The notes beneath the pieces are model-generated. The model had not been told where the DNA came from, did no database searches, and saw only the letters and a list, made by a program, of their open reading frames with translations. This document shows positions 12,468 through 21,082 of a stretch of 21,082 bases of DNA, piece after piece (positions within the stretch are counted from its first letter, which is position 1; each line of letters begins with the position of its first letter). The stretch comes from Pelomyxa schiedti (Eukaryota; Evosea; Pelobiontida; Pelomyxidae), in contig JAHLWZ010001078.1 of assembly GCA_020536535.1 (NCBI GenBank), forward strand, positions 1-21,082. Direction: 5' to 3'. The position numbers were made by a program, and so were the translations under genes.

Positions 12468-15400
12468 ATGTCTGGGGACGGCACGGCATCAGAGGTGCTG
12501 TGTGATAGTCCTCCTGTTGTCGAGGCGCGCGCGACGCCAGTCGCTGTGCCAACAAAGAGGCCACTTCCCAATTGTGGGTCGGCCTCCCGCAAGAGTGGGC
12601 TTCCTGCCGCCCACGTGGACACTTCCAGATTGGACCCCCACAGATTCAGCAAAAAACCACCCTCACAACAGCAGCAGCAGCAACAACACCAACAACAACG
12701 ACAACAACAGCCACGATGTCAGGTTGAATCTGCAAGTTCAACAATTGAAAGTGGCGCAGGAACTCCCAATTCAGGAGTGAAAAACTCCAACTCAAGAGCA
12801 GCAAATTCCAAGACTGTAAATGAAGTTGTCACTTCAACGCACCCAAAAAAACCGCAGCAGTCATCAGTGTTACCTCCAAATCAAAACGCCACCCATAATT
12901 CGCAAACATCCAGCACTACAAGCACCACTCAACAGAGACCAATTCCACCAACTCCAACATCATCAAGACCAATACCACCCACACCACTAAAAACGGCAAC
13001 GTTATGTATGGATATTCCTACTTTAGCACAGATACAGTTAAAGAATTCACCCCCAAAAACTGATGCATCAACACCAACTCAGGCATTGCAAAATGCCACA
13101 CAAACACCTTCCCCTCAGGGTGAGAACGGTTCCATATCTGCAGAGCAGAACTCTTCCTCAGACTCCAGGAAAGAAATGGCAACCACCCCAACTGAAGCTC
13201 ACCCTATTGTTAAATCATCATCTTTCACACACGTCAATTTCAAAGTGAATGGACCCTTGTGTCACCGCCCAAGGTATCCATTTCTTGTCAGTACTAAGCA
13301 CATGAAAGAGCAATTAAGGGCTTGTTGATTTCTGCAATACTAATACTCACCCTAGGCTTTCCAATGTAAATTTTGGTGATGCACGGAGCGCCTACCACAA
13401 CGCCAATGTGATTAACAATCCAAAACCAAAAAACATGAGCACGAGTGCTCCCAATCACATATCAAGCACAGACACTCCTACAGTTTCACGGCCAAGGAAG
13501 GCCTCAAACAGCAAGCAAGCTGAACAGCACCCACAGCCTCCAGTTGGCAACTCATCTGCACAGCTTAAATCACTTGAAAGTCCAGAAGAATGTGTGAATA
13601 ACCCAGTGCATGACTCACCCACAAATTGCACTAGCACCGCTTCAGAGTCAATACCACTGGCCCCAGCTACACGTTCACATTCACGCACTTCAGGCAATTC
13701 GTCACTAGGTACCAGCAACAAGCGAGTTTCTACACGCCTTTCTACTCTACAAGTACAAGTCGTCTGCCCCCACATAAGCAGTAATTCTGTGAGCATGAAC
13801 TTACCTATCAGCACCCGCCTTGGACTTTTAAGAAAGAAGTGTAGTGAAATGTTCAACCAATCGTTGCTTGACTTGGGATATGGTAGCACAGGGTTCATGA
13901 TTTATATTGTTGGTATCTTTTTTATAGTTGAGAGTAAAATTGAAATGAAGAAAAGATACTGGAAGAGAAACACTTCTCCACAATGACGACATACCACTCA
14001 GTTCAGCAATTAGACAATCGAATAGATTCACGTATCGCAACCCCTCATGTTGGTTTCCTTGTTCGTTACTCCTTCCTTTCCTAAAGAATTGAAAGATATC
14101 ATGCCACTCCCACAGCCAAATTCAACCGAATGCACTGAGCCTGCTCCTATCAAAGAAGCCATCACACCAGAGAAGGAAGTTCCTCTTGAAACAAAAGAAA
14201 GCGCACCTGAATGTGTGTTGCATCAACCAAGCTCGGAACTACCTTGTGTACAACAAGAAGTTGAACCTGAGCATCCAATTTCATCCCAGGACTCCGTCAA
14301 ACAACAGGACCCCCTTGAACTTCCCGATTCTTCCACACCACCGGTTTTACAGTTGCAGTCCCCGATACTCCGCAATGAATCTCCAGCCCAGTCTCAAGAA
14401 AATGAAATGTTCACACTGGAAGAACATTCGTCAACAAGTCCTCCTCCACAAATGCCTTCAAGCCCGGAGTACCCGGATCTCATTGCGAATAACCAAGCTA
14501 TAACTAGTGCAATATCTAAAATAGCTTCTGATGCAATCTTGGCAGCAGTGGCCCCATTCTCACCTGCAAGTTCGCCCCCAGTGATACCTCCAGACTTCCC
14601 CCCAATGGCATCGTTTACAACTGCTGCAGCGCAGAGCTCACAACCTACCTTGAACAATCAAGATCATGTAATAGGTCTGCCGGTTCCCGCATTTGGGGTT
14701 ATTTCAACCTCTCCTTCTTCCCCCTCCTTACGGCCTGCAACTGGAAAGGAAAAACGAGCCCACGTTCTAAGAGGTATTTTTCTGAAAACTGTACTTACAT
14801 AACTTTTTGTTGTTAATAGAACTCTTAACTACTGAACGGACCTATGTCAGAGATCTGACAACAGTGGTCAATGTATGTCTAGGTTTTTTCCCTCCTCCAT
14901 GTCTCATTTCTTCTGGAGCTCGTCTTGCATCCTCTACAGCAGAAAAAAATTCTCCAAGATGCTACACTTGATAAAATTTTCCGCAACATTGAAATGATAC
15001 ACGGAATTAATGAAATTTTTCTTGGGTGTGGTTTTCTGGAATTGCAGCACAAGTGTCATTTCAACTAGGGATATGGAAAAGCAAGCTGATGACTTGTCGT
15101 ACCTGGCTAGAATATTCACCAAAATGGTATTGCTCTCTGTTCTTACACTTTATTTATACCCATAGGCTGGCATGCTGAAGACGTATATCCCTTATTGCAG
15201 TGGTCATGAAGAAAGCGTCGAAGTTGTTATCGAGACTTTCAAAAGGAATAAGTCCTTTGCCTCTTTTTGGGCTGTAAGTATGCTTGAACAACTGTTGGAC
15301 AAATTAAAGCACTTTGACAGGAACGGAGAAAGCTTCCTGAATGCCAGAATTTAGAATTGAATGCTATGCTCATAAAGCCAGTTCAACGCCTATGCAAATA

Positions 15401-16188
15401 CCCTCTTCTTCTGCGGGTTATTCTTTTTTTTATACTCTTTTTGGCTGAGTCATAGCCTAATCGCGTTCCATTAGGAACTTATTGCTTCAACACCAAAGGA
15501 GGATCCTGAATATAATCAACTAATAGCAGCCTCCAAAGTAGTCGATGGGGTACTTAATGCAGTGAATGAGGGAAAACGGGCAGTGGAAAACTGCAAAAGA
15601 CTTTATCAACTCCAGAATGAACTGGGACAGGTACCCTTTGAAAAAATGATTGCTGCACACTCACCCAAACTTGACATGCATAGGAATTTATCTCTCCCAC
15701 CCGCAGATTTATACGTGAGTGCATTGTTACTGAGGCTGAAGGAAACTTCTGTTTTGAGGACTACCATATCATACTATTCAGTGACCTCTTTATCCGTGCA
15801 AGCAAAGTGATGACAGGCAAACCAAAGAGGAAGACAATACACGACCAAATCCCACTTAAGCAAGCTAAGCTTATTGAACCCACAGCAGCCTGTATGTATT
15901 ACACCTCCCCCCTTTTTTTTCCCCAAGTCACTAACATTCATTCAGCCAAGGCTGCCGCCGGAGGTGCCGCGTCAGTAATGGAACTTATATGGTCACATAA
16001 AGTCGATGATGGCACCAAAGTGGAAGAGAGGCACCTTTTTTGCATGCCGACTGAGGAAGATAAGGTGGCCTGGCTAACTGACTTCTCCCAAGCAATTGTA
16101 TGTTACCTGCCAACGTTTTGACCCAGTTTAACACACTGTTTGCCCAAAACAACAGACAAAATTGCGCAGTGAGAGGCACGGAATGTAA
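12468..16188 (+). CDS. Rho guanine nucleotide exchange factor (DH-PH) with long disordered N-terminus
   Basis: Thirteen proposed exons: 12468-13273, 13356-13882, 13951-14052, 14087-14773, 14820-14872, 14940-15025, 15069-15126, 15166-15273, 15321-15416, 15475-15714, 15735-15891, 15946-16097, 16156-16188, about 1034 aa. The first 700 residues are Ser/Thr/Pro/Gln-rich, with polyQ near 67-84 and PIPPTP repeats. The DH domain (about 707-890) opens ELLTTERTYVRDL and contains IFRNIEMIHGINEIFL, the GMLKTYIPYCSGHE helix, and MLIKPVQRLCKYPLLLREL, the conserved DH helix that contacts the GTPase, then VNEGKRAVE. The PH domain (about 915-1025) has FEDYHIILFSDLFIRASK and a final KVAWLTDFSQAI helix. The product should activate Rac/Rho-type GTPases for actin control. 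Weak points: the acceptors at 13950 and 14086, the 67-nt intron after TVVN (the domain looks about seven residues short there), and the 20-nt intron 15715-15734. Confidence 0.87.
12664..12711 (+). repeat. CAG/CAA polyglutamine tract in RhoGEF exon 1
   Basis: Mixed CAG and CAA codons give Q7-H-Q3-R-Q3 in the RhoGEF frame. The mixed codons make it more stable than a pure CAG run. It lies in the disordered N-terminus. Confidence 0.8.
15715..15734 (+). other. Putative 20-nt intron or frameshift site in the RhoGEF PH domain
   Basis: The frame that encodes the DH end must shift before FCFEDYHIILFSD. GTGAGT...CTGAG fits as a 20-nt phase-0 intron. Read through in the shifted frame, the same bases give RECIVTE, which is what the start of a PH domain after a DH domain often looks like. 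The alternatives are an assembly indel, a true frameshift or a micro-intron. Confidence 0.4.
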
Positions 16189-16480
16189 TTTTTTGAAACA
16201 AAAACCATTTAAAAGAGAAAACATGCAAGAAGTAACCATTGTGTTGCTATATAACGTTCCGTGAATGTCACCTGTACATTTCCAAATCGCTTTTTTTCAA
16301 CCCGATCAATTGCCTTTTTTGTGCACGAAAAACGAATTTAGGGGCGTTCGGTGCATTTTTTTTTTCTCTGGAATGGAAACTGCGTTAAGTAGTTGTGCTG
16401 GACGGGTGACGCGGCGCAGGGCACAGGCAGTCCACACAGGCAGCAGATCTAGATCTACCTCATTCCGCAACAACCATACC
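16189..16480. other. Intergenic region RhoGEF to GOST-like gene
   Basis: These 292 bp hold the RhoGEF 3' end and the next promoter. From 16265 the GOST frame is open without stops (ATG at 16265 and 16373), so a longer N-terminus is possible. That extra stretch is Arg/Ser-rich and precedes the signal peptide, which argues against it. CpGs cluster from about 16400 onward. I saw no clear AATAAA. Confidence 0.5.
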
Positions 16481-18489
16481 ATGGCGGTGGCCCTGTCTGC
16501 GGTCGTGACTGTCCTTGCATTCCGGTGTTTGGTGGGCGTGGATGGCATGGTGAGATCCAAGTCGTTCGACGATGTGGAGACCAACCCGTTTTTCCTTGAG
16601 AATACGGTAGTGGCAACGCGAGCACCGTCTGTTAAATTGAAACACAAACAAACAACAAAAAAAGTTAACACTTATATGTACAGTATGGACTCATGGTGGG
16701 CGCTATGGTTACTGTTGATGTAAGTGGCAAGTACGAGGAGGGTGGGCTTGCACAGCTCTCCGTTTTGTTGTGCACTCACAGTGAGACCGACGTTGTATGT
16801 TTTAATCACTTTCATGTTATAGTGACTGCAGTGCAAACCATTTATGACTTTCAGTGAGTGACAGATTCACATTTATAGGTATTAGAGCAGGTTAGCAATG
16901 CTCTCAACTACGAGGAGGCTTCTCAGCTCTGCCAAACTTGTCACTGTAATATTTCTTCGATGTCTCGCAATGGGAAAGTAGATATGTATGCACACATACC
17001 ATTTAAGCCTTTTTTTTTATTTTTTATTTTTTATTTTTCAGTGATGTAATTGTGTACCACTTTGATGTATATAACTTGCTGGTACTGAATTGTGAGCCCT
17101 CAGATGAGTATTACATGAATGTAGGTTTCTTATCTTTCATCTCTATTTTTCTGCTCTTTATAAGATTTCACTTACAGGCTAGTTGGACATTACTCAATCC
17201 AGGCGCCGAACAACTACCATGTGGATATATGCCCAATCCCGACATGTACGTCATCCTTAGCATGGTGTGGTTTTTTGCTGCCAGTCTTTGGTCATTTTCT
17301 TTGGCTCTAGGATTTAGAGTTTGTAACAAATATCTTTCTCTCTGAAATCACTTGAACTAAGAAAGCTACAACACTGCACTTGATAGTATTGTTATACGGC
17401 CTAGTAAAGCTAATTTGGGCATCCTTTAACATTCTTTACTGGAGAGCAATATCTAAAGATGGTGTGGTGGCATTTCCTTTGAAATTTGATATTTTCCCTT
17501 ACAACTCTTTAAGGGGTAATTCCCCAGGCCAGTGAAATGGTTTACTTGGGTCTCCTAACTCTGTGCCAATCGTCATTCTTCCTAATGATAATTCTACTGG
17601 GAACTGGGTGGTGTGTTGTAACTGGAACCATTAGGAGAGACTTGCCGTGGGTTATAGGTAAGTTTTGATCTCTCTCAACTCTTACTTTGGATATTCATCA
17701 CTTTTCCTTTAGGTCTCACAGGAGGTGTTATTATCTGCATATTTTCACAAAGTTTCATCTCACAAAACATCATTGCTGTATGCAGTACGACTTGTATTTT
17801 TCTCCTTGACAGAATACAGATGGTAGTGAAATTTGCCTTTGTCGTATTTCGAGTATTTATCATCATGTATGCCTTTATTACCGTGAATCAACATATTCGA
17901 GATTTAAATGAGAGGTTGCCTGAGGCTCGAAATGCGGCACCTGGGACACAAATATATATAGATCAAGAAAGGAAGAGGATTTTCTTGTATGAAATTAATA
18001 CAGAGCGTGTTTCTTACAGTTCATCGCAGATCACTTAAAGTGTTTATAGTTATTTGGCTAATTCTAAGTTTGCTGGCAAGTAGAACTCTTTCTGCTATCA
18101 TCCCTTACTTGCAGTTAGACGTATTTTGCCCTGATATTTTTCGTTCATGACTGGCACTGGGTTGAGCAATTGTTATCTGAGAGTCTGGACTTCATAATGT
18201 TCATTCTGATCAGGTTTGTTCTGGGTCGACTTTGAAGCGCACTAACCCTCAACAGTGTGACTTACAGGGTACGTGATGTACCAATCTTCTGGGGTTGCCC
18301 AGTTGTCGATACAGATCAAATTCTGGAGGACACCACACGTTCTCCAGATGTGTTCCAGAACGAAGGTTTGGCTCGCCGCGTACAAGCTGTATGTGTTTCT
18401 TGCTTCGTACAACCATCAGTTAATTTCATGTTATTTCTAACATTCTGCAGTTGCTTTCCCGTGCTCCTAATGAGGCCCATCTACTCTGA
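16481..18489 (+). CDS. Seven-transmembrane GOST/LU7TM-family protein (GPR107/TMEM87/GPR180-like)
   Basis: Twelve exons: 16481-16606, 16684-16791, 16879-16985, 17042-17120, 17178-17322, 17366-17463, 17528-17657, 17713-17986, 18030-18120, 18167-18213, 18268-18388, 18451-18489, about 454 aa. All phases fit. A signal peptide (MAVALSAVVTVLAF...) leads into a luminal domain of about 125 residues with several Cys. The family-like link LLVLNCEPS ... LLNPGAEQLPCGYM comes before TM1 (MYVILSMVWFFAASLW). Further hydrophobic helices follow (LHLIVLLYGLVKLIWA, FFLMIILLGTGW, VIGLTGGVIICIF, FAFVVFRVFIIMYAF, LKVFIVIWLILSLLA, LDFIMFILI), then a cytosolic tail ending NEAHLL. GOST proteins are mostly Golgi or endosomal and act in trafficking; ligand sensing is debated. 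I place it in the superfamily but not in one subfamily. Assignment of exons 9 and 10 relied on the 46-nt phase-0 intron 18121-18166. Confidence 0.75.
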
Positions 18490-18763
18490 GCCAAACATAA
18501 ACTTGTGTAGAAATATTCATCCCCGCCATTCCCCCAGGCAAGCCACTAAGATCTCACCCGACGACAAACCACACCAATTTTGTGTAAAGGAAACCCACCA
18601 ACAACCACAAAACAATACAAAGGAGAGAAATTTTGTGTTGCTACCAAGACACTACTTTACATTAGTTCCCACCTTTGCTGGGAACCAATAAAGCAGAGCA
18701 AACAAGAAAAATGGCAGAGTTTTTCAAAACAAAAATTTAGTGTAACACATGAAGGTGTTGAGA
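18490..18763. other. Convergent spacer between GOST-like and TMEM104-like genes
   Basis: These 274 bp join two 3' ends. One AATAAA on plus (18687-18692) could serve the GOST gene about 200 nt past its stop. I saw no AATAAA on minus for the transporter. No ORF here resembles a protein. Confidence 0.55.
18687..18692 (+). terminator. Candidate AATAAA polyadenylation signal of the GOST-like gene
   Basis: It is the only AATAAA on plus in the spacer and lies about 200 nt after the TGA at 18489 and 70 nt before the convergent gene's stop. Confidence 0.4.
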
Positions 18764-20809
18764 TTAGAAGCCCAGGCATGCGTGGAACCACTCACAGAAC
18801 ATGTCAACGAGAGAGAATACCCACGCCCCAATGCCGATAACGCCGATAATGATCACCCAGAGCGTCCAACTGTGGTATCCTGGTGAATGTGTTAGTTAGT
18901 GACTATCAGGTCGAGTTGTTCTAGTAGCGTCGGTACAAAACGCCGAGAGATAGGAACACGCACCGCTGAACATGGTTTTGTCAGAATCCTTCCCGTATTT
19001 CTTTGTGAGAGTCCAGCGTGACAAAACTTGGAACACACAGGGGATAATGAAGACAAGGAAGAAGGAAAACATCCCAGTGAAAGCAAGTATGCTGTCAAGT
19101 TCACTTTCGTAAAGACTCAATAGAATAGGTGGTATTCCAGCAATCAATACACAGACCCACCTGACAAGGCGTGGCTTGGTTTTGCGCCATCTGACGGGTG
19201 CCCATTCCTCAAAATTGGATCCAAGAGTAATGGAGACCAGAGGAAAATTGTTTATAAGGTTCAGAATGGGGAAGAACTGGATGATGATTTGAACTATGTA
19301 TGCCCACCACAAGGTATCCCCAGCACCCCACCCACCAGCATGACCGGTGTAGCCTGGGTGTGAAGCGGTAGGGGTCCAATTTAACACAATTAAGGGCTCA
19401 GTGTAGGAATTGAAGAAAACAGAGCATATGACTCCAACTGCCATATAGAAAAATAAAGCAACACACATGGCGCCCAAAACAATAGCACGAAGTCGAGACT
19501 TGTTCCTGACAGGGGCAATCGCATTTGGCAGACTAAGACAGGTAAGAGAGGGACACTTAAAAATTAATATTTAACGTACTTGTAGTGCATGGTAAGTGCC
19601 ACGGCGGTGGAACCGAACATGACAGAGAACCCAGACCACTTGAAACCTAAGAAACTGTAGTCGATCCCACTGTTGCTCCCACTGCTCCCGTTGACTTGTA
19701 GTGGCCCACTTACAAATAGGGCAATAATTGTTGTTAGCATCATCGTTCCAAACGCAGTGAAGCGGTACCTGAACAAATTAAACTACTTATCAATAGGACA
19801 GGTAACATACGCTGTTAAGAATAACTGTAAAAAGGCTTGCTTTGCAAGATCCAAGAGACAAATTGGAAGTGTTATAAGAGCGAATAATCCAACTGATGCA
19901 TAGTAAGTATAGGTACAGACGTCAGACCTGTTGGGGTCATAAACCTGGAAACGGTCACCACTCAATAGAAGGAAAAAGAAAGCTACATCGCAACTCTCAT
20001 CAGAAAACCAGTTAAAAAGTATGATAGATAGTGTAGAGGCAAAAGAAGCAGCATAACCCCACAGGCAACCATATACATAGAGGGCCATGGCTATCTGACA
20101 TAGGACTTTGCCAGGCATGCGTCCAAAAATGTAACAAAATCGTGTGTAATCATACCTGGCTTCAATTTCTTGGTATAAAACATAAAAATACACATTATAT
20201 AGTTAAGTAAAGTTGAATGAAAGAACAGTTTCCTTACTTGTCGTATCTTGTGTCCTGTTAGCCTAGGGAAAAACAAGCAAGGAAACATACTCCAGAATAT
20301 TTTTTGGATGTGTACTCAAACGCTGTGCTGTGTTGTATCCATGGGCACGGGACATAATCTCCAGCACCCAGAAAGCAGTAATAATGAGGAGTCCAGAGAA
20401 CATCAACAAAGATATAGAAGCAAGAGAAACGCCACCAACATAGAAGGCATAAGGAAGACTGAAAACTCCCATGCCTTTTGTGCATGATATTGAAGTTACA
20501 CCCACAGGTAGAGTAATGAAGGTTACGTTACCAATAATGTAATTAATCAAAATAGCGGTCCCCGTCATAGTACCCACTGTCTTGTCCGGGATGGAGGCCC
20601 CTTCACCAGACATCAAATCAGCCCTACAAAACAAACGTAAATTCAACCAATAAGGGAGCCAAAACGCAAACGATGGAAAAAGGACCAACGACCCAACAAT
20701 GATACAAAAAAACGTACGTGTACACGCCGGAAGATTGAAACAGCGCACTGTCGGGCGCATCTGGGGTTGCTGTATTGATAGAAACAAACTTCACGCTGTC
20801 GTCACCCAT
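18764..20809 (-). CDS. TMEM104-like transmembrane transporter (amino acid/auxin permease superfamily)
   Basis: Eight exons on minus: 20809-20718, 20623-20532, 20474-20291, 20254-20238, 20168-19811, 19768-19580, 19532-18964, 18879-18764, about 538 aa (human TMEM104 is about 500). All junctions keep phase, including a 17-nt micro-exon. A short hydrophilic N-terminus (MGDDSVKFVS...) is followed by TM1 (GTAILINYIIGMGVFSLPYAF), the signature AAAP helix with its unwound glycine-rich part, then about ten more hydrophobic helices. One is the ALYVYGCLWGYAASF segment typical of the TMEM104 branch; a luminal loop contains NGSSGSN and the last helix is WVIIIGVIGIGAWVFSL. Small neutral amino acids are the expected substrate class by family; TMEM104 itself is poorly characterised. 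The intron 18963-18880 has a clear ACTAAC branch site. Branch assignment is moderately sure; the superfamily is sure. Confidence 0.85.
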
Positions 20810-21082
20810 TGCGATCTCCGCTTTGCTTTTTTTTTTTTTTTTTTTTCCCTTCTTTCCGCTCGGTGTCGTTGATAAAAAACGCGGAAATTTTTTCTCGTTG
20901 CCATGTTTTTCTTAACTTCGCAGGACGAATTGACATGTGAGTACTTCCTGCGGTGCCCCATATTATTGGACGTTTCAGTCAAAAAACGGGCAAACCAATG
21001 AAAAACCAAATGAAATCAACACAACCATTTTTTTTCGCTCAAATGGATTCCTTTTTCCGCCTAATGGATGTCTTTTTCGGCT
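20810..21082. promoter_or_regulatory. Upstream region of the TMEM104-like gene with an A20 leader tract
   Basis: This 273-bp edge region holds a T20 run on plus (20827-20846), which is A20 on the transporter's sense strand, 18-37 nt before its ATG. Beyond it the DNA is AT-rich and without a recognisable gene. It may also be the promoter of a divergent gene outside the window. Confidence 0.5.
20827..20846 (-). repeat. A20 (sense) tract in the TMEM104-like leader
   Basis: Twenty T on plus, read as poly-A just before the transporter ATG. A-rich leaders near the start codon are common in protists. Confidence 0.85.

Noticed and set aside
16265-16480. Upstream ATGs (16265, 16373) as start of the GOST-like protein
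   Set aside because: They would put an Arg/Ser-rich stretch ahead of a clean signal peptide that starts at 16481; only the shorter start suits a secretory-path membrane protein.

Overview
The window is eukaryotic nuclear DNA. Coding stretches are cut by dozens of short GT...AG introns, mostly 36-100 nt and typically 40-60, and conserved proteins reappear in frame when these are removed. I reconstruct eight protein genes, one truncated at the left edge, with about 63 introns in 21 kb. Intergenic spaces are 85-400 bp and I saw no rRNA, tRNA, CRISPR, transposon or bacterial operon. The gene set suggests a free-living unicellular eukaryote, most likely an amoebozoan: TKL-type kinase, PepD-type dipeptidase, LCAT-like lysosomal phospholipase, kelch-SAM protein, DBP2/DDX5-type helicase, RhoGEF, GOST/LU7TM protein and TMEM104-like transporter. 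PepD-type dipeptidases are mainly bacterial but, from memory, also occur in protists such as Entamoeba. The taxonomic call is inference.

Layout: 47-511 (+) end of a kinase domain; 601-2713 (+) cytosol non-specific dipeptidase, 11 exons; 2714-3117 gap with an unexplained ORF; 3118-4693 (+) LCAT/PLA2G15-like secreted acyltransferase or phospholipase, 8 exons; 4779-7678 (-) kelch propeller plus SAM protein, 6 exons; 7827-12174 (-) DEAD-box helicase with a very long Arg/Asp/His-rich tail, 10 exons; 12468-16188 (+) DH-PH RhoGEF, 13 exons; 16481-18489 (+) seven-TM GOST/LU7TM-like protein, 12 exons; 18764-20809 (-) TMEM104-like AAAP transporter, 8 exons; 20810-21082 upstream DNA of that gene. The helicase and RhoGEF are divergent; LCAT/kelch and GOST/TMEM104 are convergent.

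The genes do not form one pathway; they look like ordinary housekeeping and signalling neighbours in a compact genome. I found no convincing new multi-gene system. The most interesting points are: (1) an outsized 402-nt intron in helicase motif V, where the autoregulatory intron of yeast DBP2 and animal p68 is expected, holding a phase-compatible candidate poison exon; (2) the LCAT-like enzyme has Cys where the catalytic Ser should be; (3) the helicase carries a tail of about 570 residues rich in RD/RE/RH; (4) gene starts are rich in CpG while gene bodies are poor in it; (5) the PH domain of the RhoGEF needs either a 20-nt intron or a frameshift.
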